Source of the DNA: Acidiluteibacter sp965660325
GTDB taxonomy: Bacteria; Bacteroidota; Bacteroidia; Flavobacteriales_E; Vicingaceae
NCBI GenBank assembly: GCA_965660325.1
Contig: CBFHZL010000146.1
Location: 1-5,415 of the forward strand
Length of the DNA: 5,415 nucleotides
Direction: 5' to 3'
The first letter of the stretch is position 1. Each line of letters begins with the position of its first letter. A program made the translations under genes and the position numbers. This document shows positions 1-5,415 of this stretch, piece after piece. The notes under the pieces are model-generated. The model was not told where the DNA came from. It ran no database searches and worked only from the letters and a program-made list of their open reading frames with translations.

Positions 1-1
1 A

Positions 2-94
2 GGAGCAGATATAGCAGTTATCGGTAACGCATTCGAAAAACAACCACAACTATTGATTGATATTGCGACAGCAGTTAAGAAACTGAATGGTTAA
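2..94 (+). CDS. C-terminal fragment of PcrB/GGGP synthase-like prenylglyceryl phosphate synthase
   Basis: Only the last 30 residues are visible; the frame is open to the left edge and ends at TAA (92-94). They begin GADIAVIGNAFEKQP and continue through a short terminal helix to KKLNG. The G-A-D-[hydrophobic]-x-V-x-G-N-x-[hydrophobic]-E-K pattern is what I know from the C-terminal phosphate-binding loop of the PcrB/GGGP synthase TIM-barrel family. These enzymes join a polyprenyl diphosphate to glycerol-1-phosphate. Bacteroidota commonly carry a member, and I recall it next to pnuC in flavobacterial genomes. The stop overlaps the start of the next gene by one base (TAATG), which points to one operon with translational coupling. 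The fragment is too short to rule out another phosphate-binding TIM barrel, and the prenyl chain length cannot be told. Confidence 0.7.
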   Translation, partial: GADIAVIGNAFEKQPQLLIDIATAVKKLNG

Positions 95-690
95 TGGATG
101 GGCTGAATGATTTTTTATCTGCCATATTTCAAGAAGGTACTAATCTTTCAATAGCTGAAATCATTGCTGTACTCTCATCTTTAATTTATGTGTACCTAGC
201 ATCTAAAACCAATCGTTTATGCTTTCTGTTTGGCGGCATAAGCTCAGCTATTTATGTTTACATCTGTTTAAACTATCAATTATACTTCGATACATTTTTA
301 AATTTCTTTTACATCGTTATGTCAGTAGTTGGCTATATCGCATGGAATAAACCGGTAGATAAACAACCAATCGTACGACTTTCCGCTAAAAAGTTTCTAT
401 GGATAGTTATTGCCGGGTCTGCTGCAGTAGCGCTCTTTGGATATTTTGCCAATCACTTTTCAGATGCGTCATTGCCATACATCGATGCATTTACAACGAT
501 TTTTGCACTCATTGGAACAATTATGGTTATCCAAAAACACCTACAAAATTGGATCATCTGGATTGTGGTAGATGCCGTGTCGATCGGAATGTACTTTTAT
601 AAAGGATTGTTTTTTACATCAATTTTATTTTTGTTATTTACTGTAATCGCGATCAAAGGATACATCGAATGGAAAAAGAAAATCAGCTAA
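94..690 (+). CDS. pnuC: PnuC-family vitamin transporter (nicotinamide riboside or thiamine; PnuC/PnuT)
   Basis: An integral inner-membrane protein of 198 residues, the usual family length, with seven hydrophobic segments at about 19-37, 42-60, 66-84, 101-118, 129-147, 150-169 and 173-191. This fits the 3+1+3 fold of PnuC facilitators, which let a vitamin diffuse inward and rely on a cytoplasmic kinase to trap it. Family signatures seen are GYIAW (80-84), DAFTT (131-135), NWIIWIVVD (152-160) and YKG (169-171), followed by a basic C-terminal tail. The start ATG overlaps the stop of the upstream gene by one base, and the 3' end overlaps the kinase gene by 22 bases, so transporter and kinase are tightly coupled. 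Substrate is ambiguous. The NadR-like neighbour suggests nicotinamide riboside; the TPP riboswitch and receptor just downstream suggest the thiamine-specific subgroup PnuT. Family assignment is firm, substrate is not. Confidence 0.88.
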   Translation: MDGLNDFLSAIFQEGTNLSIAEIIAVLSSLIYVYLASKTNRLCFLFGGISSAIYVYICLNYQLYFDTFLNFFYIVMSVVGYIAWNKPVDKQPIVRLSAKKFLWIVIAGSAAVALFGYFANHFSDASLPYIDAFTTIFALIGTIMVIQKHLQNWIIWIVVDAVSIGMYFYKGLFFTSILFLLFTVIAIKGYIEWKKKIS

Positions 691-1193
691 GAATTGCCAT
701 TTTAGGACCAGAATCTACCGGTAAATCTAAGATAGCAAAAGAGCTAACCAAGCATTTTAAAGTAGCCTATATTCCTGAGTATGCCAGATTCTTTCTAAGA
801 ACAAAACAAACCTACACCTTTGATGATGTCACCTACATCGCCAAGCAACAATACGAGAGTATTAACTACTATGAATCATCAATTTTAATCGCTGACACCG
901 AACTAATTGTGACCAAAATATGGCAACTATTTAAATACAAAAAAGTAGACCCTTGGATTGAAAAGCACATTAAAAAACAACATTTTGACGTTTACCTATT
1001 GATGGACATTGACCTAGAATGGACCTTTGACCCACTAAGAGAAAATCCTTCCCTAGCAGAACGGAGAGATTTGCTTAATATGTACGAGAGCGAGCTACAA
1101 AATCAAGGTTTTAATTATCAAATAATCAGTGGGCAAGAAACAGAACGGCTAAATAACGCACTAGCAGCCATTAAAAACTACACCAAAAGTTAA
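669..1193 (+). CDS. NadR-type P-loop kinase (AAA_28 family; ribosylnicotinamide or thiamine kinase)
   Basis: A soluble cytoplasmic ATP-dependent kinase of 174 residues. The Walker A motif GPESTGKS is at residues 13-20 and PEYAR at 36-40. The Walker B-like strand ILIADTE is at 72-78 (Asp76), followed by the family's T-K region. The segment from DIDLEW (113-118) to DPLR (121-124) resembles the substrate/lid region of NadR-type NR kinases, and SGQETERL lies near the end (154-161). It corresponds to the C-terminal kinase domain of NadR alone; no nucleotidyltransferase or DNA-binding domain is present. The ATG at 669 is the only plausible start, because the next Met lies far beyond the P-loop. The gene begins inside the transporter gene (22-nt overlap), so the pair very likely acts as import plus phosphorylation trapping. 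Known family chemistry is phosphorylation of nicotinamide riboside to NMN. A thiamine kinase role is only inferred from the adjacent TPP riboswitch. Confidence 0.82.
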   Translation: MEKENQLRIAILGPESTGKSKIAKELTKHFKVAYIPEYARFFLRTKQTYTFDDVTYIAKQQYESINYYESSILIADTELIVTKIWQLFKYKKVDPWIEKHIKKQHFDVYLLMDIDLEWTFDPLRENPSLAERRDLLNMYESELQNQGFNYQIISGQETERLNNALAAIKNYTKS

Positions 1194-1212
1194 CTATCCA
1201 GAATAAACTTTC

Positions 1213-1220
1213 TACATTTG
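1213..1220 (+). promoter_or_regulatory. Bacteroidota-type -7 promoter box TACATTTG
   Basis: TACATTTG matches the Bacteroidota -7 consensus TAnnTTTG exactly. The -33 position is weak: GTTA at 1189-1192 is about 20 bases upstream, where a TTG/TTTG would be expected. A transcript starting a few bases after the box would begin near 1225, just where helix P1 of the TPP aptamer begins, so position and function agree. It lies 19 bases after the stop of the kinase gene. No terminator is seen between that gene and this box, so read-through from the upstream operon is also possible. Confidence 0.5.
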
Positions 1221-1224
1221 CATT

Positions 1225-1323
1225 GTCTCGATTGGGGTGCCCAGTTCCGGAAGGAAATAAGTTAGGGCTGAGATTATACCCTTTGAACCTGATACCGGTA
1301 ATGCGGGCGCAGGGATTTGAAAC
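1225..1323 (+). promoter_or_regulatory. TPP riboswitch aptamer (thi-box)
   Basis: Conserved thi-box blocks occur in the right order: GGGGTGCCC (1234-1242), GCTGAGA (1267-1273), ACCCTTTGAACCTGAT (1278-1293), GGTAATGC (1297-1304) and GCAGGGA (1309-1315). Helices can be drawn. P1 is about 1225-1233 with 1315-1323, with T·T and C·A mismatches and one G·T pair. P2 is GGGT (1235-1238) with ACCC (1278-1281). P3 is closed by GCCC (1239-1242) with GGGC (1265-1268). P4 is CCTG (1288-1291) with CAGG (1310-1313). P5 is CCG (1295-1297) with CGG (1304-1306). CTGAGA is the pyrimidine-sensing loop of this class. The aptamer lies 120 bases upstream of the TonB-dependent receptor start and faces the same way, so high TPP should lower receptor expression. 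Confidence 0.96.
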
Positions 1324-1327
1324 AAAC

Positions 1328-1357
1328 ACATGCATGATTGGCCATAATTGTGTGTGT
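1328..1357 (+). other. Terminator-like hairpin in the riboswitch expression platform
   Basis: Positions 1328-1339 can pair with 1346-1357 as an uninterrupted 12-bp RNA stem (four G·U pairs) closed by a six-base GGCCAT loop. It sits immediately 3' of the aptamer and is followed by CTATTTCTAT, too poor in T for a classic intrinsic terminator. An alternative register pairs 1322-1330 with 1349-1357 (one A·G mismatch) and would invade the 3' strand of P1, offering a route for ligand-dependent switching. The pairing is directly visible; its regulatory use is inferred. Confidence 0.4.
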
Positions 1358-1396
1358 CTATTTCTATCAAGGGTTACTATATTTTTTATCATGCAT

Positions 1397-1413
1397 CGTC
1401 TCCCAAGGAGGTG
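1397..1413 (+). other. Hairpin sequestering a Shine-Dalgarno-like AAGGAGG
   Basis: CGTCTCC (1397-1403) pairs with GGAGGTG (1407-1413), 7 bp including two G·U pairs, with a CAA loop. It buries most of AAGGAGG (1405-1411), a near-perfect anti-16S sequence. The motif lies 31 bases before the receptor ATG, too far to act as a standard ribosome binding site for it, and no ATG lies between. It also begins directly after the 3' arm (1388-1396) of a 9-bp long-range helix with 1330-1338, so the two could stack. Function is unknown. Confidence 0.35.
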
Positions 1414-1442
1414 CTAAAACTTATTAGTAATACTTAAAAACA

Positions 1443-3878
1443 ATGAAAAATTTAATGTGGTGCATCATGTTTCTTCTTACAGAAACATTAACAGCACAGG
1501 TGACCATCTCAGGAAAAGTGAGTAGTCAAAAAGATCAAAATGGTTTACCCGGAGCTACGATTCGGTTTGATGATAATCGTTCAATCATCTCCACCAATAA
1601 CTCGGGTAATTATCAAGTAAAATTAAAAGAGGGCGAACACACAATGACCATTTCATTTATTGGTTATCAGGACACTACTCTAAGCATCAACCTCACCAAG
1701 AGTAAAAAAATAAATGTACAATTAAAAGAGCGTGCATTTTTACAAGATGAAGTGCTCGTAGAGGCTACTCGAGCACAAGAAAACTCTGCAACGACCTTAA
1801 CGAACGTTTCAAAAGAAGATATTGAAGCGCTGAATTTAGGGCAAGATTTACCGATATTGCTTCAGCAAACACCATCAGTGGTTTCTACTTCTGACGCAGG
1901 AGCCGGCGTGGGCTACACCGGACTGAGGATTAGAGGTAGCGATGGAACACGAATTAACGTAACCGTCAATGGAATTCCAATCAACGATGCTGAATCACAC
2001 GGTGTTTTTTGGGTTAATATGCCTGACTTAGCATCGTCTACTGAGAGTATTCAAATTCAAAGAGGTGTTGGAACTTCTACCAATGGAGCAGCAGCATTTG
2101 GGGCGAGTATCAACATGCAAACCACCACACTAAAGGAGAAAGCCTACGGAGAAATAGCCAACTCCTTCGGCTCTTTTAATACACGAAAACACACCGTTCA
2201 ATTTGGCTCGGGGTTAATCAACAATAAATTTGCTTTTGACGGTCGATTATCTAAAATTAAGTCGGATGGATACATTGATCGAGCGAGCTCAGATTTGGAG
2301 TCGTATTATCTATCCGGAGCTTATTATGGCAACAAAACCATTGTAAAGGCCATAACCTTCGGAGGTAAAGAAAAAACCTACCAATCGTGGTATGGAACAC
2401 CAGAATCACGCGTAAATAATGACCGTGCAGGCATGCTCGAGCACGCCGCTAATGAAGGGTTTTCCCAAGAAAGAATTGATAACCTATTAAACTCGGGAAG
2501 AACTTACAACAATTACTTATATGATAACCAAACAGACAACTATTCTCAAGATCATTATCAATTGTTGATTGCGCACGAAGTTTCTGATAAATTGACAGCC
2601 AACATCAACTTTCACTATACGAGAGGACTAGGATATTACGAAGAATTCCGCTCCGATGATGACTTCTCAGATTATGGGCTCAATAACCCGGTAATTGGAG
2701 GTGATACCATTGGCTCGACTGATTTGATCCGAAGAAGATGGCTCGACAATCATTTTGGTGGATTAACGTATAGCCTTGATTACAAAGCTTCGCAAAAATT
2801 AAACTTAACACTTGGTGGTGGGTATAATATGTACGAGGGCGATCATTTCGGCGAAATCATTTGGTCTGAAATAGCAACCAATAGCAGCATACGAGAGCGC
2901 TACTACGATAACGTAGGTAAGAAAAGAGATTTCAATTCTTACTTAAAAGCAGACTTTGCAGTAAATGATAACCTGACTGCTTTTGCTGATTTACAGGTAA
3001 GAACCATTAATTACAGCACGAGTGGAATTGACAATGACCAACGTAGAATTGATGTGGAAGAAGATTTCGTGTTTTTTAATCCAAAAGCGGGTTTAAATTA
3101 TCGTTTTAGTGCCATCACTTCCGCATACGCCTCATATTCAATCAGTAATAGAGAGCCGGTTAGAAACGACTTTATAGATGCACCGGCAGGAGAAAAGCCA
3201 GAACATGAGCAGCTAAATAACTTAGAGGTAGGAATTCAGGTAAATGATAAGGACTACTTTTTTCATGCGAACTTTTTCCACATGGATTACAAAAATCAAT
3301 TAGTTCTTACTGGAGAGCTGAACGATGTGGGATCGTCTATCAGACAAAATGTTGAAAACAGCTATCGAGCAGGTATCGAAATAAGTGCAGGAGTCACCAT
3401 TTCTAAAAAACTTTCTTTTTCAGGAAACATGACGATGAGCAGAAATAAAATTGAAGCGTTCGATGACTATTTATACGACTATGTTTCCGGAGAAACCATC
3501 ATTACACGAATCGAAGATGCTGACATCTCCTTTTCTCCAAACTTTATAGCGGCCTCTACAATTGAATATCGACCTGTGAAAAATGCTAGCATTTCTTTAC
3601 TAACTAAACATGTAGGGCAGCAATTTTTAGACAATACACAGAGCAATGATAAAAAAATCGATGCTTACTTGGTGAATGACATTCGCTTGAACTACACTGT
3701 AAAAGATGTATTATTCAAGGAAATGAACTTCACGCTTTTAATCAACAATGCCTTTAATGAACTATACAGTTCGAATGGGTACACGTATTCTTATGGCGTA
3801 GGAGAGGTAGTAACAGAGAACTTTTTCTACCCACAAGCAGGCACTAACTTTTTGGGTGGAGTTACCCTGAAGTTTTAA
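1443..3878 (+). CDS. TonB-dependent outer-membrane receptor, TPP-regulated, probable thiamine importer
   Basis: An 811-residue outer-membrane active transporter powered by TonB-ExbBD. A signal peptide covers residues 1-19, with likely cleavage after TAQ. A carboxypeptidase-regulatory-like beta-sandwich spans about 20-97. A TonB-box-like DEVLVEA is at 102-108. The plug domain spans about 108-230 (LRIRGSDGTR 161-170, NGIPINDAESHGVFW 176-190, IQRGVG 205-210), followed by a beta-barrel rich in alternating aromatic strands. The chain ends GGVTLKF with the terminal Phe typical of barrel proteins, so it appears complete. The ATG at 1443 is supported by the signal peptide and an in-frame stop at 1428-1430; its upstream region is A-rich with no close SD, normal for Bacteroidota. 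Control by the TPP riboswitch implies import of thiamine or a precursor, as for the Bacteroides thetaiotaomicron TPP-controlled receptor. The substrate is inferred from regulation, not from binding residues. It is followed by a strong terminator and appears to be the only gene downstream of the riboswitch. Confidence 0.93.
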   Translation: MKNLMWCIMFLLTETLTAQVTISGKVSSQKDQNGLPGATIRFDDNRSIISTNNSGNYQVKLKEGEHTMTISFIGYQDTTLSINLTKSKKINVQLKERAFLQDEVLVEATRAQENSATTLTNVSKEDIEALNLGQDLPILLQQTPSVVSTSDAGAGVGYTGLRIRGSDGTRINVTVNGIPINDAESHGVFWVNMPDLASSTESIQIQRGVGTSTNGAAAFGASINMQTTTLKEKAYGEIANSFGSFNTRKHTVQFGSGLINNKFAFDGRLSKIKSDGYIDRASSDLESYYLSGAYYGNKTIVKAITFGGKEKTYQSWYGTPESRVNNDRAGMLEHAANEGFSQERIDNLLNSGRTYNNYLYDNQTDNYSQDHYQLLIAHEVSDKLTANINFHYTRGLGYYEEFRSDDDFSDYGLNNPVIGGDTIGSTDLIRRRWLDNHFGGLTYSLDYKASQKLNLTLGGGYNMYEGDHFGEIIWSEIATNSSIRERYYDNVGKKRDFNSYLKADFAVNDNLTAFADLQVRTINYSTSGIDNDQRRIDVEEDFVFFNPKAGLNYRFSAITSAYASYSISNREPVRNDFIDAPAGEKPEHEQLNNLEVGIQVNDKDYFFHANFFHMDYKNQLVLTGELNDVGSSIRQNVENSYRAGIEISAGVTISKKLSFSGNMTMSRNKIEAFDDYLYDYVSGETIITRIEDADISFSPNFIAASTIEYRPVKNASISLLTKHVGQQFLDNTQSNDKKIDAYLVNDIRLNYTVKDVLFKEMNFTLLINNAFNELYSSNGYTYSYGVGEVVTENFFYPQAGTNFLGGVTLKF

Positions 3879-3905
3879 GAAAGAAAGTAACATTTTAGAC
3901 GTTAG

Positions 3906-3927
3906 AAAGCTACCTTCGGCAGGCTTT
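3906..3927 (+). other. Weak imperfect hairpin downstream of the receptor gene
   Basis: AAAG (3906-3909) pairs with CTTT (3924-3927). Inside it, CT/AG and CC/GG pairs form around a TTC loop, with one bulged G and one A·C mismatch. Only TTAG follows, so it is not a convincing terminator. It may be a 3' end structure that protects the receptor mRNA from exonucleases, or chance. Confidence 0.2.
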
Positions 3928-3976
3928 TAGTTAAATTGTAACAAGTTTCAATCATCAACCTATTACCTAATAAAGG

Positions 3977-4006
3977 CGCCAGGAGTTAAGACTTCTGGCG
4001 TTTTTT
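3977..4006 (+). terminator. Rho-independent terminator of the receptor gene
   Basis: A perfect-length 10-bp stem pairs 3977-3986 with 3991-4000 (one G·T pair), closed by a TAAG loop and followed directly by six Ts (4001-4006). It ends transcription of the receptor about 100 bases after its stop codon. It lies just before the 3' end of the convergent minus-strand gene (stop at 4014-4016). Read on the minus strand, the same stem is followed by CCTTTATTAGG, a weaker T tract, so it may act partly in both directions. Confidence 0.88.
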
Positions 4007-4013
4007 GTATCCT

Positions 4014-4604
4014 CTAAAATGGCCCGCAGTGACAGCCACTAGTAAAATAAATTTTGGTGTTTGGAAGGTAACCCTTTAACAATTCCATTTGCTCTTCATC
4101 GATATCCATACCTCGCAACTCCAATAGCTCGAGATGATATAGCTTTTTTAACTCTTCAGGAAATATTTTTATTTCGGTATGAATCAAGTCCAATTGCTCT
4201 AAATTAACAGCACCATCTATGGTATAAGGAATGCTTTGCAAAGGGTTATTTCCTGCCTTCAGTATTTTTAATTGTTTAGCATTCTCTATAGAAAATGGCA
4301 AATCGTACAATTTATTTCGAGTGACGTTGAGTTCTTCAAGCTGCGGTAAACTAAAAATAAAATCAGGAAGCTCGGCTAGTCGGTTCCCATTCAAATTAAG
4401 GTAGCGAAGATTCGTCATCTCTTTAATCTCCTCAGGAAGGCTTTTTAATTTCTGACGACTTAAATCCAAATGAATCACAGATAACGGACTTGCTTTTGCT
4501 CTAGAAATAGATGTATAGACTTCCACTTGACTCTTGTAAAGTGATTGAGAAGAAAGCTGAACAACAGCAATCACCAAAAAAAATCCTACCACCCACTTTT
4601 TCAT
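4014..4604 (-). CDS. Exported leucine-rich-repeat protein
   Basis: A 196-residue protein of unknown role. Residues 1-20 form a signal peptide (KK, then a hydrophobic core, then SSQS). There is no lipobox Cys, so it should be released to the periplasm or outside. Six tandem leucine-rich repeats of 23 residues start at about 43, 66, 89, 112, 135 and 158, of the LxxLxLxxNxLxxLPxxI type; LPEEI (56-60) and LPDFI (79-83) are clear examples. The last repeat is degenerate and runs into LPNTKIYF (180-187), a C-terminal cap common in bacterial LRR proteins. The chain then ends with a small Cys pair, GCHCGPF. Such repeats normally form a curved protein-binding surface. The start ATG overlaps the ribF stop (ATGA), so it is co-transcribed and probably translationally coupled, although no functional link to flavin synthesis is apparent. 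The coding frame is intact and convergent with the receptor gene. Confidence 0.85.
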   Translation of the reverse strand: MKKWVVGFFLVIAVVQLSSQSLYKSQVEVYTSISRAKASPLSVIHLDLSRQKLKSLPEEIKEMTNLRYLNLNGNRLAELPDFIFSLPQLEELNVTRNKLYDLPFSIENAKQLKILKAGNNPLQSIPYTIDGAVNLEQLDLIHTEIKIFPEELKKLYHLELLELRGMDIDEEQMELLKGYLPNTKIYFTSGCHCGPF

Positions 4605-5415
4605 CGATTGAGTATATTCAGCGAATTCAACTTGTCTTCATGCATTTGGTCCATCAGAGCCTCCAATGTAGGAAACTTTTCTTCTGTTCGAATACGCTCA
4701 ATAAGCTGCACGCTGATGGATTCTCCATATAAATTTCCATCAAAATCAAAAATATTGACTTCGATAGTCGGTTTGCCATCTGCGTTTGCAATTGTAGGAC
4801 GCACGCCAATATTTAGCATTCCATGATATACGTTATTTGAGTGTTTGATTTTTACCGCATAAATTCCATGAGCCGGTATTAACTTGTAATGCTCTTCTAC
4901 TGCAATATTCGCAGTAGGATATCCCAACTTTCGCCCATTCTGAGCACCACTTACCACTTCTCCTGAAATTGAAAAAGGATGCGTCAAATACTCATTGGCT
5001 GTTTTGAGGTCTCCTTCATTGAGTGCCTTTCTAATTTTCGTAGAGCTTACATTTACATCATCGATGTCCTGAGCAGGTATTTCTTCCACTTCAAAGCCAT
5101 ACAAAGGGCCAAATTCCATTAAGTGGTCAAATGATCCTTCTCGGTTTCTACCAAAATGATGGTCGTAACCAATAACAAGTCGCTTTGTACCTATTTTATT
5201 GACGATTAAGTCACGTACAAACTCCAATGAAGTTAAGCGAGAAAAGTCTTTCGTAAACGGATGGATAATCAAATGATCTATTCCTGCTTTCTCGAGCAAA
5301 TCAATTTTTTCTTCAAGCGTATTGATTAGCTTAAGATCGTTATCCTCCTGCAACACCATTCTAGGATGGGGAAAAAATGTTAATAACACCGTCTCTCCAC
5401 CTTGTTTTTTTGCAA
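4601..5415 (-). CDS. ribF: Bifunctional riboflavin kinase / FAD synthetase, N-terminus outside window
   Basis: A cytoplasmic enzyme that phosphorylates riboflavin to FMN and then adenylylates FMN to FAD. The frame stays open past the apparent GTG at 5387-5389 to the right edge, adding the residues AKKQGGET in good agreement with the family. The gene is therefore cut by the window and lacks roughly 45 N-terminal residues, including the first nucleotide-binding loop. Counting from the first visible residue, the FMN adenylyltransferase domain shows TFFPHPR (12-18), GYDHHFGRNREG (82-93) and SSTKIR (123-128). The riboflavin kinase domain shows GRKLGYPTAN (160-169), GIYAV (183-187), NIGVRPT (201-207) and IEVNIFDF (217-224) with the likely catalytic Glu218. 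All expected motifs are intact. It overlaps the downstream LRR gene by ATGA. No FMN riboswitch is visible; the promoter lies beyond the window. Confidence 0.96.
   Translation of the reverse strand, partial: AKKQGGETVLLTFFPHPRMVLQEDNDLKLINTLEEKIDLLEKAGIDHLIIHPFTKDFSRLTSLEFVRDLIVNKIGTKRLVIGYDHHFGRNREGSFDHLMEFGPLYGFEVEEIPAQDIDDVNVSSTKIRKALNEGDLKTANEYLTHPFSISGEVVSGAQNGRKLGYPTANIAVEEHYKLIPAHGIYAVKIKHSNNVYHGMLNIGVRPTIANADGKPTIEVNIFDFDGNLYGESISVQLIERIRTEEKFPTLEALMDQMHEDKLNSLNILNR

Noticed and set aside
399..602. Short open frame inside the transporter gene
   Set aside because: It is an alternative-frame shadow of a well-supported membrane protein gene, and its translation looks like no known protein.
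669..1193. Full-length NadR (regulator plus NMN adenylyltransferase plus kinase)
   Set aside because: At 174 residues only the P-loop kinase domain is present, and no upstream in-frame extension encodes the other domains.
1171..1417. Open frames on both strands across the leader region
   Set aside because: They run through the TPP aptamer, resemble no protein family I recognise and have no plausible start context.
1391..1417. A nine-codon leader ORF (MHRLPRRC then stop) as a regulatory leader peptide
   Set aside because: It has no SD site of its own, lies inside the helix arm and SD-like hairpin, and no run of regulatory codons is seen.
3879..4013. A small gene or riboswitch between the receptor and the LRR gene
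   Set aside because: The 135 bases hold only the weak hairpin and the strong terminator; no supported ORF or conserved RNA motif is seen.
4511..4826. Two plus-strand open frames opposite the LRR and ribF genes
   Set aside because: They are antisense shadows of genes with clear family motifs and have no signals of their own.
5387..5389. GTG as the start codon of ribF
   Set aside because: The frame continues to the window edge with residues that fit the family, and the first nucleotide-binding segment would be missing; the gene is cut by the window.

Overview
The window looks like a chromosomal segment from a member of the Bacteroidota, most likely Flavobacteriales-like. The reasons are the AT-rich sequence, a TAnnTTTG type -7 promoter box, A-rich start regions without usable Shine-Dalgarno (SD) sites, a TonB-dependent receptor with an N-terminal carboxypeptidase-regulatory-like domain, and a PcrB-type prenylglyceryl phosphate synthase. 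Gene content is compact. I see no insertion sequence, CRISPR array, tRNA or rRNA.

Layout, left to right. Positions 2-94 (+) hold the last 30 residues of a PcrB/GGGP synthase-like enzyme. It overlaps by one base (TAATG) a seven-segment PnuC-family vitamin transporter at 94-690. That gene overlaps by 22 bases a NadR-type small-molecule kinase with a P-loop at 669-1193. The next 249 bp are non-coding but dense: a promoter-like -7 box (1213-1220), a clear TPP (thiamine pyrophosphate) riboswitch aptamer (about 1225-1323), and a leader of about 120 nt with several competing hairpins and a sequestered AAGGAGG. This leads to an 811-residue TonB-dependent outer-membrane receptor (1443-3878). A strong intrinsic terminator (3977-4006) separates it from two convergent genes on the minus strand: ribF (4601 to the right edge, N-terminus missing) and an exported leucine-rich-repeat protein (4014-4604). 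The last two overlap by an ATGA.

How the genes may work together. The TPP riboswitch makes the receptor a probable thiamine, or thiamine-precursor, importer repressed when TPP is plentiful. In Bacteroides, a TPP-controlled receptor, a PnuC-like inner-membrane transporter (PnuT) and a thiamine pyrophosphokinase form one salvage set. Here a PnuC-like transporter and a kinase lie immediately upstream of the riboswitch, so the locus could be a complete thiamine import-and-trap module. The kinase, however, is of the NadR (nicotinamide riboside kinase) family, so an NR salvage pair next to a thiamine receptor remains equally possible. The most interesting unexplained DNA is the riboswitch expression platform (1324-1442), where a terminator-like hairpin, a long-range 9-bp helix and an SD-like hairpin appear built to exclude one another or to stack.
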